From CAVSIP01 sp963728075 (GTDB lineage Bacteria > Actinomycetota > Actinomycetes > JAFAQI01 > DASSKL01): a stretch of DNA of 64,000 nt. The stretch's first letter is position 1; each line of letters opens with the position of its first letter. The stretch covers positions 744,001 to 808,000 of the forward strand of contig CAVSIP010000001.1 in NCBI GenBank assembly GCA_963728075.1, written 5' to 3'. The notes below the pieces were generated by a model. It was not told where the DNA came from. It made no database searches and was given only the letters and a program-made list of their open reading frames with translations. The translations under genes and the position numbers were made by a program. Shown here one piece after another: positions 32,262-41,366 of this stretch.

Positions 32262-33137
32262 CTACTCCACGATCTTCGAGATCGGCAGCTCGAGGATGTC
32301 GCGGGCGCCGGCGGACTTCAGCGCCGGGATGAGCCGGTTGACCCCCCGCTTGGGCACCACCGTCTCCACCGCCCACATGTCGCTGTGCGCGAGCTGGGTG
32401 ATCGTGGGCGACGCCATCGAGGGCAGCAGCTCGAGCACCGCCTCGCGGGTGCCGGCCGGCACGTTGAGCTTGAGCAGCACCTGACCGCGCGCGCGGATCG
32501 CCCCCTGCAGCAGCAGCGCGACGTCCTCCATCGCGGCCCGCTTGTCCGGGTCGGCGTACGCGGCGGGGTTCGCCACCAGCTCGGTCCGGCTGGTCAGCAG
32601 CGTCTCGATCACCTTCAGGCCGTGTGCCCGCAGGCTCGACCCGGTCTCGGTGACGTCCACGATCGCGTCGACGATGTCGGGCACCTTCGCCTCGGTCGCG
32701 CCGTACGACGGCACGATCACCGCCTTCACCCCGTGGTCGGCGAACCACCGGCGGGTGAGCTCCGGGTACTCGGTGGAGACCCGCACGCCGTCCGGCAGCT
32801 GGTCGCCCCGGTCGGCAGGATTGTCCTTGGGCACCGCCAGCACGATGCGGACCGGGTTGCTCGTGGCCTTGGAGTACTCGAGCTCACAGATCGACGCGAC
32901 GTCGCTCGCCGTCTCCTCGATCCAGTCGCGGCCGGTGATGCCCAGGTCGAACAGGCCCTGCTCGACGTACCGCGGGATCTCCTGGGGGCGCAGCAGGCTG
33001 ACCCGGTCGATGCGAGGGTCGTCGACGTTGGCGTGGTAGTCCCGCTCGGAGCCGCGACGCACGGCCAGGTCGGCCGCCTCGAACAGCTCGAGCGTCGCCC
33101 GCTCGAGGGAACCCTTCGGAAGGACCAGGGAGAGCAC
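32262..33137 (-). CDS. hisG: ATP phosphoribosyltransferase, long form
   Basis: First step of histidine synthesis. 291 residues from GTG 33137. N-terminal catalytic domains (LVLPKGSLERATLELFEAADL, LGITGRDWIEE) and the signature VVPSYGATEAKVPDIVDAIVDVTETGSSL. The C-terminal ACT-like domain (VLLKLNVPAGTREAVLELLPS, WAVETVVPKRGVNRLIPALKSAGA) marks the HisZ-independent, histidine-inhibited form. Actinobacteria usually have hisE directly upstream; here the next gene is a divergent hydrolase. Confidence 0.95.
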   Translation of the reverse strand: MLSLVLPKGSLERATLELFEAADLAVRRGSERDYHANVDDPRIDRVSLLRPQEIPRYVEQGLFDLGITGRDWIEETASDVASICELEYSKATSNPVRIVLAVPKDNPADRGDQLPDGVRVSTEYPELTRRWFADHGVKAVIVPSYGATEAKVPDIVDAIVDVTETGSSLRAHGLKVIETLLTSRTELVANPAAYADPDKRAAMEDVALLLQGAIRARGQVLLKLNVPAGTREAVLELLPSMASPTITQLAHSDMWAVETVVPKRGVNRLIPALKSAGARDILELPISKIVE

Positions 33138-33171
33138 GGCGCAAAGCGTACGGGCCGTACCATCGCGCGCT

Positions 33172-33843
33172 GTGAGCGGCATCCTCCTCGTCCACGGCGC
33201 ATGGCACGGTCCCTGGTCCTGGGAGAAGGTGGTGCCGGCGCTGACCGAACGGGGCCACGAGGTGCGGGCTCCGGCGCTGCACCGCGGCTCCCTGGCCGCG
33301 GACACCGCGGCCGTGCAGGCGGACCTCGACGCGCTCGTCGGCCACGAGCGTGTGGTGGTGTGCGGGCACTCGTACGGCGGCGCGGTGGTCACCGGGCTGG
33401 CACCGCGGTCGGGGGTGGAGCTGGTCTACCTCGCGGCGTACCTGCTCGACCCGGGCGAGACGGTCGGGGGGCTGGGCCGGGGCGCGCCGCGTACCGCGCT
33501 GGCGGACGCGATGCGCATCGGGGGCGACGGCACCGCGACGCTGGACCCGGAGCGCACGCCGGCGGCGCTGTACAACGGCTGCGCGGAGGCCGACGTCGCG
33601 GCCGCCCTGGAGCGCATCGAGCCGCAGGCGCTCGCGTGTTTCACCGCCGAGCCGGAGCGGTTCGCGTGGCGGGAGGTGCCGTCGACGTACGTCGTGTGCA
33701 CCGACGACCAGGCCGTCCACCCGGACTCCCAGCGCCAGATGGCCGCGCGGGCCACCCGTACCGAGGAGTGGGACTGCGGCCACTCCCCCATGCTCTGCCG
33801 CCCCGACCTGGTGGTGGACCTGCTGACCCGACTGGCGGGCTGA
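33172..33843 (+). CDS. alpha/beta hydrolase (esterase/hydroxynitrile-lyase-like)
   Basis: 223 residues. Catalytic triad visible: nucleophile S67 in VVVCGHSYGGAVV, acid D178 or D179 in YVVCTDDQAVHP, and H204 in WDCGHSPM. The early LLVHGAWHGPWSWEKVVPAL gives the oxyanion HG motif. The compact fold and order resemble plant methylesterase/hydroxynitrile lyase relatives and many bacterial uncharacterised esterases. Start GTG at 33172. It occupies the slot between ribH and hisG on the opposite strand, which suggests an insertion that displaced hisE. Confidence 0.88.
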   Translation: MSGILLVHGAWHGPWSWEKVVPALTERGHEVRAPALHRGSLAADTAAVQADLDALVGHERVVVCGHSYGGAVVTGLAPRSGVELVYLAAYLLDPGETVGGLGRGAPRTALADAMRIGGDGTATLDPERTPAALYNGCAEADVAAALERIEPQALACFTAEPERFAWREVPSTYVVCTDDQAVHPDSQRQMAARATRTEEWDCGHSPMLCRPDLVVDLLTRLAG

Positions 33844-33855
33844 GCGGCCAGGCGG

Positions 33856-34329
33856 TCAGCGGCGCAGGTCGCGGAGGGTGAGCGCCGTCTCGAGGGCGGC
33901 GAGGGTCGCCTCGCGGCCCTTGTCCTCCTTGCTGCCGGGCAGCCCGGAGCGCTCGAGCGCCTGCTCCTCGGTGTCGCAGGTCAGCAGCCCGAAGCCCACA
34001 GGCACGCCGGTGTCCAGCGCAACCCGGGTCAGCCCGTCGGTCGCCGCGCTGCACACGTAGTCGAAGTGCGGCGTGCCCCCGCGGATCACCACGCCCAGGC
34101 ACACCACCGCGTCACTCCCGGCCGCCGCAGCCTGCGCGGCGAGCGGCAGCTCGAACGCCCCGGGCACGCGCACGACCGTCGGGTCCACCACGCCGCACTC
34201 GCCGAGCGTCCGCACCGCGCTGTCCAGCATCGCCCCGGTGACCTGCTCGTGCCACCGCGTGGCCACCACCGCCACCCGCAGCCCAGCGGCGTCCACCGCC
34301 GCCGCCTGCGGCGCTCCGCCGCCACTCAC
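33856..34329 (-). CDS. ribH: 6,7-dimethyl-8-ribityllumazine synthase
   Basis: 157 residues. Condenses the ribityl-pyrimidinedione with dihydroxybutanone phosphate. VAVVATRWHEQVTGAML, VVRVPGAFELPLAAQ, CLGVVIRGGTPHFDYVC and the phosphate/histidine region are typical. Forms 60-mer or pentamer shells in the family. GTG start overlaps the ribBA stop (GTGA at 34329-34326). Last gene of the rib operon. Confidence 0.95.
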   Translation of the reverse strand: MSGGGAPQAAAVDAAGLRVAVVATRWHEQVTGAMLDSAVRTLGECGVVDPTVVRVPGAFELPLAAQAAAAGSDAVVCLGVVIRGGTPHFDYVCSAATDGLTRVALDTGVPVGFGLLTCDTEEQALERSGLPGSKEDKGREATLAALETALTLRDLRR

Positions 34330-35741
34330 TCCTCGTCCACCTTCTGCTCGAACGGCGGCACCTGCGCGAACGGGCTGAGCGCCCGCACCGTCCACAGCGC
34401 GCTGCGTACGGCGTCCGGCTCGGCGGCGTGTGCGGCCCCGGTGACGCTCGCCGGCAGCGCGTCGGCGCTGGCCTCCGTGGCCTCGTCGTCGTAGGCCGGC
34501 AGGCCCGGGATGTCGTGGCCCATCCGGTCGCGCTTGGTCCGCAGGTAGTGCAGGTTCTCCGGGTTCGCCGCCACCGGCAGCGGCACCCGGCCGGTGATCG
34601 TCAGCCCGTACCCCTCGAGCCCGGCCCGCTTGGACGGGTTGTTGGTCAGCAGTCGCATGCTGCGCACCCCGAGGTCGACGAGGATCTGCGCCCCGGTGCC
34701 GTAGTCACGCGCGTCCGCGGGCAGGCCCAGCTCGAGGTTCGCGTCGACGGTGTCCTTGCCGCCGTCCTGCAGCTGGTAGGCCTGCAGCTTGTGCAGCAGG
34801 CCGATGCCGCGGCCCTCGTGCCCCCTGACGTACAGCACGACCCCGCGGCCCTCGGCCGCCACCGCGGCCAGGGCCGCGTCGAGCTGGGTGCCGCAGTCGC
34901 AGCGCAGGCTGCCGAACACGTCGCCGGTCAGGCACTCCGAGTGCACGCGGACCAGGACGTCGTCGCCGGGCGGGATCCGGCCGCGGACGAACGCCACGTG
35001 GTCGCTGCCGTCGAGGATGCTGCGGTAGCCGACGGCGAGGAAGTCGCCGTACTTGGTCGGGATGCGCGCCTCTGCGATCCGCTCCACCTGGCGCTCCGTA
35101 CGCCGGCGGTAGGCGATCAGGTCCGCGATCGACACCAGCGTCAGCCCGTGCTCCTTGCAGAACGGGACGAGGTCGGGCAGCCGCATCATCGAGCCGTCCT
35201 CGTTCACCAGCTCGCAGAGCACCCCCGCGGGCCGCAGGCCGGCCATCCGGCAGAGGTCCACCGCGGCCTCGGTGTGGCCGGCGCGGCGCAGCACGCCACC
35301 CTCCTTGGCGCGCAGCGGCACGACGTGCCCGGGTCGCGACAGGTCGTCCGAGCGGGTGGCCGGGTCCGCCAGCAGGCGGATCGTGTGCGCCCGGTCGTGC
35401 GCCGAGATGCCGGTGCTCACGCCCTCACGGGCGTCGACGGTGACGGTGTACGCGGTGCCGCGCCGGTCCTGGTTGACCGGGTACATCGGTGGCAGCTCCA
35501 GCCGGTCGCAGTCCGGCTCGGTCAGCGGTACGCAGATGAACCCCGAGGTGTGGCGGACCATGAACCCGACCAGGTCGGGGTTGGCCATCTCCGCGGCGAA
35601 GATGAGGTCGCCCTCGTTCTCGCGGTCGGCGTCGTCGGTGACGACGACCGCGCGCCCGGCGGCGATGTCGGCGACGGCCTGCTCGATGGACGCGAACGGC
35701 GAGGCGCCGTCCCCGTCGTGCGGCAGTGGTGCGGCGGTCAT
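34326..35741 (-). CDS. ribBA: bifunctional 3,4-dihydroxy-2-butanone-4-phosphate synthase / GTP cyclohydrolase II
   Basis: 471 residues. The N-terminal RibB domain (about 15-215) has VVVTDDADRENEGDLIFAAE and TSGFICVPLT. The C-terminal RibA domain has RVHSECLTGDVFGSLRCDCGTQLD, the zinc-binding C-x-x-C-type region and VLYVRGHEGRGIGLLHKLQAY. A 55-residue extension follows the usual RibA end, rich in Ala and acidic residues. ATG start overlaps the ribE stop (ATGA). Confidence 0.96.
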   Translation of the reverse strand: MTAAPLPHDGDGASPFASIEQAVADIAAGRAVVVTDDADRENEGDLIFAAEMANPDLVGFMVRHTSGFICVPLTEPDCDRLELPPMYPVNQDRRGTAYTVTVDAREGVSTGISAHDRAHTIRLLADPATRSDDLSRPGHVVPLRAKEGGVLRRAGHTEAAVDLCRMAGLRPAGVLCELVNEDGSMMRLPDLVPFCKEHGLTLVSIADLIAYRRRTERQVERIAEARIPTKYGDFLAVGYRSILDGSDHVAFVRGRIPPGDDVLVRVHSECLTGDVFGSLRCDCGTQLDAALAAVAAEGRGVVLYVRGHEGRGIGLLHKLQAYQLQDGGKDTVDANLELGLPADARDYGTGAQILVDLGVRSMRLLTNNPSKRAGLEGYGLTITGRVPLPVAANPENLHYLRTKRDRMGHDIPGLPAYDDEATEASADALPASVTGAAHAAEPDAVRSALWTVRALSPFAQVPPFEQKVDEE

Positions 35742-36377
35742 GGGGTCTCCGTTTCCGGGGTCGCCGCCGGGTTCCCGGTCGGCGCGAGGTGGGCGGTGAG
35801 CAGCCGCTCCACGTGCTTGGCGATGACGTCGGCCTCGAGGTTCACCGGGTCGCCGGGCTGCTTGCCGCCCAGCGTGGTCGCCGCGAGGGTGGTGGGGATG
35901 AGCCCGACGGTGAACCAGCCGTCGCCGACCTCGATCACGGTGAGGCTCACCCCGTCGACGGCCACCGAGCCCTTCTCCACGAGGTAGCGCGCGACCTGGG
36001 GCGGCACGGAGAACCGGACGGTCTCCCAGGCCTCGCCGGGCGTACGGGACGCGACCCGGCCGACCGCGTCGACGTGGCCCTGGACGAGGTGGCCGCCGAG
36101 CCGGGTGGCCAGGCGTGGCGGCGCGCTCGAGGTTCACCCGGTCCCCCGGCTGCAGGGCGGCCAGGCTCGAGCGGCGCAGGGTCTCGGCCATGACGTCGGC
36201 GGTGAACGTCTCGCCGTCGGTGTCGACCACGGTGAGGCAGACGCCGTTCACCGCGATGGAGTCGCCGTGGCGGGCGTCCGCGCAGACGGTGGCGCCGCGC
36301 ACGGTCAGCCGGGCGGACTCGGCGCCCGCGTTCACGGCCACCACCTCCCCGAGCTCCTCGACGATGCCGGTGAACAT
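35738..36377 (-). CDS. ribE: riboflavin synthase alpha chain, one frameshift
   Basis: Dismutates two lumazines to riboflavin. Two similar barrel halves: MFTGIVEELGEVVAVN and SIAVNGVCLTVVD in the first; GHLVQGHVDAVGRV, GSVAVDGVSLTVIEVGDGWF in the second. The frame changes near 36115, between the halves, where the sequence is GC-homopolymer-rich. Since the pathway is otherwise complete, this is probably an error. Start shares the TGATG with ribD. Confidence 0.92.
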
Positions 36378-37420
36378 CAGCTCCCCGTCCTTCCTGGTGT
36401 GGCAACGATCCGGACGTCCCCGCCGACACGGCCCACGTCGAGCAGGTCCAGGCGGACGGCCGCGGCGATGGTGCCGATCCCGGCACCGGACAGCACCCCG
36501 GTGCCGTCGCCGAGCAGGGCCGGGGCGACGTACGCGACGACGCGGTCGACCAGCCCGGCGCGCAGGAACGAGCCGGCGACCGATGCCCCGCCCTCCACCA
36601 GGACGGAGCGCACCCCGCGGTCGTACAGCACCTCGAGCGCGCCCCCGGGGTGCAGGCCCCCTTCGCCGGCGGGCACGTCGTCCCGGGTCAGCACGAGGGT
36701 CTCGGCGGAGCCGTCGCGCACCCGCGCCTGCGGCGGCGTACGTCCGTGGCTGTCGAGCACGACCCGCAGCGGCTGCGGCCCGGGGGCGTCCCGCACGGTC
36801 AGCGCGGGGTCGTCGGCCAGCACCGTGCCCACGCCGACGAGGACGGCGTCGTGACGCGCCCGCATGGCGTGCACCTCGGCGCGGGCGTCCGGCCCGGTGA
36901 TCCAGCGGCTGGTGCCGTCCGCAGCGGCGGTACGCCCGTCCAGGCTGGCGGCGAACTTCCAGGTGACGTACGGGCGCTGCGCCCGGGCAGCCCGTAGCCA
37001 GGTGTCCAGTGGCACGGCCGCCTCGTCCGCGAGCACGCCCCCCTCCACGTCCACACCGGCGGCGGAGAGGGTGTGCGCGCCGTCGGAGAACGGCGGCATC
37101 GGGTCGGTGACGGCGTAGACGAGCCGGCGGACGCCGGCGTCGAGCAGCGCCTTCGAGCACGCGCCGCTCCGGCCGACGGAGTTGCACGGCTCGAGCGTGA
37201 CGACCGCCGTACCCCCGCCGGCGCGTGCGCCGGCGGCCCGCAGCGCGACCACCTCGGCGTGCGCGCCCCCACGCGGCTCACTAACGCCCTCGCCGGCGAC
37301 GGAACCCACCGCGTCGAGCACGACGCAGCCGACCACCGGGTTGGGGCTGGTGGGCTGGACGACCGCCGCGGACAGCGCGATCGCCCGGCGCATCGCAGCG
37401 ACCTCTGCCTCGGCGGCCAT
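36377..37420 (-). CDS. ribD: bifunctional deaminase/reductase RibD
   Basis: 347 residues. N-terminal cytidine-deaminase-like domain with zinc ligands in GGAHAEVVAL and TLEPCNSVGRSGAC. C-terminal reductase domain with WKFAASLDGRTAAADGTSRWITG, VLVGVGTVLADDPALTVR and VEGGASVAGSFL. The ATG at 37420 has GGGAGG upstream. First gene of the rib operon, directly behind the FMN riboswitch. Confidence 0.96.
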   Translation of the reverse strand: MAAEAEVAAMRRAIALSAAVVQPTSPNPVVGCVVLDAVGSVAGEGVSEPRGGAHAEVVALRAAGARAGGGTAVVTLEPCNSVGRSGACSKALLDAGVRRLVYAVTDPMPPFSDGAHTLSAAGVDVEGGVLADEAAVPLDTWLRAARAQRPYVTWKFAASLDGRTAAADGTSRWITGPDARAEVHAMRARHDAVLVGVGTVLADDPALTVRDAPGPQPLRVVLDSHGRTPPQARVRDGSAETLVLTRDDVPAGEGGLHPGGALEVLYDRGVRSVLVEGGASVAGSFLRAGLVDRVVAYVAPALLGDGTGVLSGAGIGTIAAAVRLDLLDVGRVGGDVRIVATPGRTGS

Positions 37421-37509
37421 CACACCTCCCTCGGTCCGGCTCGGGCCCGGGGCGGTGGGGCGGCACGAGGCGCGCGCCGGCGGACGCCGGCGGCACGGCC
37501 CCGCGCGGC

Positions 37510-37655
37510 TCCTCCCATCCGGACTGTCACCGTCGGTCCCGGACTTGCACCGGATCCACCGGCCGCTGGCTGCGGCCGGGTCGCGGACTTCGCGGAGCGG
37601 GCCGGGGGCCCGTGCCGCGTCACCGCCGGTTCGGAGTTGCACCGACCCCGGAGCG
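37510..37655 (-). promoter_or_regulatory. FMN riboswitch (RFN element)
   Basis: On the minus strand the RFN blocks occur in order: GGGGTCGGTGCAACTCCGAA, CCGGCGGTGAC, AGTCCGCGA, GGTGGATCCGGTGCAAGTCC, GACCGACGGTGACAGTCC, GGATGGGAGGAG. These are the conserved arms of the FMN-binding six-helix junction. The 90 nt between it and ribD include GCCGGCG/CGCCGGC and the ribD Shine-Dalgarno. With no U-tract visible, control may be by sequestering the ribosome site. Confidence 0.93.
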
Positions 37656-37675
37656 CGCGTGTCGCGTCACCTTTG

Positions 37676-37705
37676 ATTGTGACACGGACCGGCACCGAAA
37701 CGGAA
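37676..37705 (-). promoter_or_regulatory. candidate rib operon promoter
   Basis: Minus strand TTCCGT (37705-37700), 18 nt, CACAAT (37681-37676), ending about 20 nt upstream of the riboswitch 5' end. The -35 match is poor; the position is right. The rest of the gap to rpe (37706-37850) shows nothing I can assign. Confidence 0.35.
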
Positions 37706-37850
37706 CGGCGTTCGGTTTGCGCAGCGGACATCGCCCGCCGGGCGTTGGCGCCGATGCTGGACGACACGCCGTACGGATCCCAGAGAGCGCGCCAATGCCC
37801 TGCCAGGCGGGCCGGGCTGGACCTGCCCACACGGGGCCGGGGCGACCGGT

Positions 37851-38525
37851 CTACGGGCAGCGCGCGGCGGCGGCCTCGGCGAGCCCGCGCAGCCGGGCGA
37901 CCATCGCGGCCGGATCGTCCGCCCGGTAGACCGCCGAACCGGCGACGAACACGTCCGCCCCGGCCTCGGCCGCGCGCTCGATGGTCGTCTCGTCCACGCC
38001 GCCGTCGACCTGCAGCCACACCCCGAGGTCGCGGCCGCGCAGCAGCTCGCGGGCCCGGCGGATCTTGGGCAGCACGACGTCGAGGAACGCCTGCCCGCCG
38101 AAGCCGGGCTCGACGGTCATGAGGAGCAGCATGTCCAGCTCGGGCAGCAGGTCGGCGTACGGCTCGACCGGCGTCGCGGGCTTGAGCGCCATGCCCGCGC
38201 GGGCACCTGCCGACCGCAGCGCGCGGGCGAGCCGCACCGGCGCGTGGCACGCCTCCACGTGGAAGGTGACGCTGCGCGCCCCCGCCTCGGCGTACGCCGG
38301 AGCCCAGCGGTCCGGGTCCTCGATCATGAGGTGGCAGTCCACCGGCAGGGCGGAGTGCTTGAGCAGGCTCTCCACGACCGGCAGGCCGAGGGTCAGGTTC
38401 GGCACGAAGTGGTTGTCCATCACGTCGACGTGCACCCAGTCGGCCGCCGCCGAGACGACAGCCACCTCGTCCGCCAGCCGGGACAGGTCCGCGTTGAGCA
38501 CGCTCGGGGAGATCTGGACGCCCAC
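37851..38525 (-). CDS. rpe: ribulose-phosphate 3-epimerase
   Basis: Pentose phosphate enzyme, TIM barrel, 224 residues. ISPSVLNADLSRLADEV, DWVHVDVMDNHFVPNLT (metal ligands), CHLMIEDPDRW, MTVEPGFGGQAF and VDGGVDETT are all intact. GTG start at 38525, 10 nt after the rsmB stop. Confidence 0.96.
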   Translation of the reverse strand: MGVQISPSVLNADLSRLADEVAVVSAAADWVHVDVMDNHFVPNLTLGLPVVESLLKHSALPVDCHLMIEDPDRWAPAYAEAGARSVTFHVEACHAPVRLARALRSAGARAGMALKPATPVEPYADLLPELDMLLLMTVEPGFGGQAFLDVVLPKIRRARELLRGRDLGVWLQVDGGVDETTIERAAEAGADVFVAGSAVYRADDPAAMVARLRGLAEAAAARCP

Positions 38526-38535
38526 GCCGCGAACT

Positions 38536-39864
38536 CTACGGCCCCGCCGCGCCGGGTCCGTGCACCTGCAGCAGGGTGAGGAACATCGCGTCGGTGCCGT
38601 CCCGGTGCGGCCAGAGCTGGCGGACCTCGACGACGCGCGCGTGGGGGGCGTCGGCGAGCACGTCCGTGACCACGGCGCGGGTTTCCTCCAGGTGCGGCGA
38701 GCAGGTGACGTAGGCGACGAGCCCGCCGGGGCGCGCGGCCGCCAGGGCCGAGCGCAGCAGGTCCCGCTGCAGGCCGGCGAGGCGGGTGACGTCCGCGGGC
38801 TGCCGGCGCCAGCGCGACTCGGGGCGGCGGCGCAACGCACCCAGGCCGCTGCAGGGCGCATCGAGGAGCACCCGGTCGAAGGCGCCCGCCCGCCACGCGG
38901 GACGGGTGCCGTCCGCGCACACGGTGAGCGTGTCGGTGCGGCCGGCGAGGGCGCCTGCGGCGAGCCGCGCCCGGTGCGGAGCGACGTCGACGGCGAGTAG
39001 GTGCGCACCGCGCTCCGCGGCCAGGCCGGCGAGCAGGGCGGCCTTGCCGCCCGGCCCGGCGCACAGGTCGAGCCACCGGCCGTCGGGCCCGTCGAGCGCG
39101 GCGTCGGCGAGCGCGAGCGCCACGACCTGGCTGCCCTCGTCCTGCACGTGCGCCCGCCCCTCCCGCACAGCGGCCAGCCGCGCGGGGTCGCCGCCGGGCA
39201 AGTGCACGGCGTAGCGCGACAGTGCGCCCGGGCGCCCGCCCGACTCCGCCACGAGCTCCTCGCGCGTCATCCGCCCCGGTCGGGCGGCGAGGTGCACGGT
39301 CGGGCGGTCCTCGGCGAGCGCGGCGCCGGCCTGCGCGACGTCCCCGCCGAGCGCGTCGGCGTACGCGTCGACCACCCAGCGGGGATGGCCGACCTCCAGC
39401 GCCAGCCGGGCCCGCTCGTCGGCCGAGGCAAGCGCGTCGACCCAGGCGTCGAACGTGCGTCCGGACACCTTCCGCAGCACCGCGTTGACGAAGCGCACCG
39501 GCCGCTCGCCCGCGGCCGCCCGGACCAGGTCGACGGTCGCCGACACGGCGGCGTGCGGGGCGACCCGGGTGCGCAGCAGCTGGTAGGCACCGAGCCGCAG
39601 TGCGGCGAGCACGGGTGGGTCCAGCTGCTCGAGCGGGCGGTCGACGCAGGCGGCGAGAACGGCGTCCAGGCTGCCCTGCCAGCGCAGCGCCCCGTACGCC
39701 AGCTCGGTGGCGAACGCGGCGTCGCGTCCTTCGATCCCCCGGCTCCGCAGCATCCGGGGCAGGACGAGGTTCGCGAAGGCGTCCTCGGTGGCGACGGCCA
39801 GCAGCACGTCCAGGGCGGCACGGCGCGCCGGGTCCGCGGCGGGTCCGCGGCGCGGCGGGCTCAC
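38536..39864 (-). CDS. rsmB: 16S rRNA (cytosine-967-C5) methyltransferase RsmB
   Basis: 442 residues. N-terminal NusB-like helical domain (about 10-140, ARRAALDVLLAVATEDAFAN) followed by a Rossmann methyltransferase: SAM site LDLCAGPGGKAALLAGL, then DAPCSGLGALRRRPE and VTCSPHLEET, which carry the two cysteines of the RsmB/Nop2 mechanism. GTG start overlaps the fmt stop (GTGA at 39864-39861). Confidence 0.94.
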   Translation of the reverse strand: MSPPRRGPAADPARRAALDVLLAVATEDAFANLVLPRMLRSRGIEGRDAAFATELAYGALRWQGSLDAVLAACVDRPLEQLDPPVLAALRLGAYQLLRTRVAPHAAVSATVDLVRAAAGERPVRFVNAVLRKVSGRTFDAWVDALASADERARLALEVGHPRWVVDAYADALGGDVAQAGAALAEDRPTVHLAARPGRMTREELVAESGGRPGALSRYAVHLPGGDPARLAAVREGRAHVQDEGSQVVALALADAALDGPDGRWLDLCAGPGGKAALLAGLAAERGAHLLAVDVAPHRARLAAGALAGRTDTLTVCADGTRPAWRAGAFDRVLLDAPCSGLGALRRRPESRWRRQPADVTRLAGLQRDLLRSALAAARPGGLVAYVTCSPHLEETRAVVTDVLADAPHARVVEVRQLWPHRDGTDAMFLTLLQVHGPGAAGP

Positions 39865-40793
39865 TCGAAGCGGTCCTCGTCGCTCAGGCGTACGCCGCGC
39901 GCCCAGGCGTCGGCGGGCATCGCCGGCTTGCCCTCCGGGCGGACCTCGCCGAGGCGGACGGGCCCGCTCCCGGTCCCGACGACGACGCCGTCCCGGCCCC
40001 GATCGGCGAGCCGGCCGGGGCCGAGACCGGCATCGGGCTCGTCGAGCGGCAGCACCGGGCCGAGCTTGAGCCGGCGGTCGCGGAACGTCGTCCACGCGCC
40101 GGGGGCCGGGGTCGCCGCCCGCACCAGCCGGTCGACCCGTACGGCCGGGTCCGCCCAGCGCACGCGGACGTCGCCGGGGGTCAGCTTCGGCGCGTGCGAG
40201 ACCCCGTCGGCGGGTTGCGGGCGGGGCACCAGCTCGCCGGAGGCGATCCCGTCGACCGTGGCGACGAGCAGGCCCGCCCCCGCCCGGGCGAGCCGGTCCA
40301 GCAGGTCGCCGGAGGTGTCGCGTGGCCCGATCTCCTCGGTGAGCACGCCGTACACCGGCCCGGTGTCGAGCCCCTCCTCGAGCAGGAACGTCGACGCTCC
40401 GGTCACCTCGTCACCGGCGAGGACCGCGTGCTGCACCGGCGCCGCGCCGCGCCAGGCCGGCAGCAGCGAGAAGTGCAGGTTCACCCAGCCGTGTGGCGGC
40501 ACGTCGAGCGCCGCGCCCGGGACGAGCGCGCCGTACGCCACCACCGGGCAGCAGTCGGGCGCGATCACCCGCAGGCGCTCGAGGAACTCCGGCTCCTTCG
40601 GCGAACGTGGCGTGAGCACCTCGACCCCCGCCTCGAGGGCGCGCTCCTTCACCGGGCTCGGACGCAGCGTCTTGCCCCGCCCTGCGGGCGCGTCCGGGCG
40701 GGTCACGACCGCCGCCACCTCGTGCGCGGACGCCAGCAGCGCGTCCAGCGACGGCAGGGCGACCTCGGGCGTACCTGCGAAGACCAGCCGCAT
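39861..40793 (-). CDS. fmt: methionyl-tRNA formyltransferase
   Basis: Formylates initiator Met-tRNA using 10-formyl-THF. 310 residues. FAGTPEVALPSLDALL at the N-terminus, catalytic region NLHFSLLPAWRGAAPVQHAVLAGD with the N-H pair, then EEGLDTGPVY. C-terminal OB-like domain present. Lies 4 nt after def, the functional partner that later removes the formyl group. Confidence 0.96.
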   Translation of the reverse strand: MRLVFAGTPEVALPSLDALLASAHEVAAVVTRPDAPAGRGKTLRPSPVKERALEAGVEVLTPRSPKEPEFLERLRVIAPDCCPVVAYGALVPGAALDVPPHGWVNLHFSLLPAWRGAAPVQHAVLAGDEVTGASTFLLEEGLDTGPVYGVLTEEIGPRDTSGDLLDRLARAGAGLLVATVDGIASGELVPRPQPADGVSHAPKLTPGDVRVRWADPAVRVDRLVRAATPAPGAWTTFRDRRLKLGPVLPLDEPDAGLGPGRLADRGRDGVVVGTGSGPVRLGEVRPEGKPAMPADAWARGVRLSDEDRFE

Positions 40794-40797
40794 GGGC

Positions 40798-41346
40798 CTA
40801 GAACGAGCGGCCGAACGTGGCGTGCGGCGACACCTTCACCTGCGGAGGCTGCTCCCCGAACCACTCCGCCTCGCGGATCGCGCGCATCGCGAGCTTGCGC
40901 TGCTCGGGGTCGAGCCGGTCGATGAACAGGATCCCGTCGAGGTGGTCGGTCTCGTGCTGGATCGCCCGGGCGAGCAGCGCGCTGCCCTCGATGACGACGG
41001 GGTCGCCGTACATGGTGTACCCGCGGGCCACCACCGTCTGGGCCCGCTTGGTCGGGAACGCCAGTCCCGGGAAGGACAGGCAACCCTCCTCGCCGTCCTG
41101 CTCCTCGTCGGAGAACGGACCGAGCTCGGGGTTGATGAGGTGGCCGAGGTCGTCGCCCACGTCGTAGACGAACACCCGCAGGCTCACCCCGATCTGCGGC
41201 GCGGCGAGCCCGGCCCCGGGCGCGTCGATCATCGTGTCCGTGAGGTCCCGGACCAGCGTCCGCAGCTCCTTGTCGAACGTCGTCACCGGTTCGGCCGGCA
41301 TGGTCAGGACAGGGTCGCCGAACAGGCGGATCGAGCGTACGGACAC
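40798..41346 (-). CDS. def: peptide deformylase
   Basis: Metalloenzyme removing N-formyl groups from nascent proteins. 182 residues. All three motifs present: GAGLAAPQIG, EGCLSFPG, and QHETDHLDGILF (HExxH type, here HETDH). GTG start at 41346. Confidence 0.96.
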   Translation of the reverse strand: MSVRSIRLFGDPVLTMPAEPVTTFDKELRTLVRDLTDTMIDAPGAGLAAPQIGVSLRVFVYDVGDDLGHLINPELGPFSDEEQDGEEGCLSFPGLAFPTKRAQTVVARGYTMYGDPVVIEGSALLARAIQHETDHLDGILFIDRLDPEQRKLAMRAIREAEWFGEQPPQVKVSPHATFGRSF

Positions 41347-41366
41347 GCCCCCAGTCTAGGGGCGGC

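Noticed and set aside
31149..33881. 910-codon plus-strand open frame
   Set aside because: Antisense to the transporter and hisG; its last part is simply another frame of the alpha/beta hydrolase gene. No domain recognisable.
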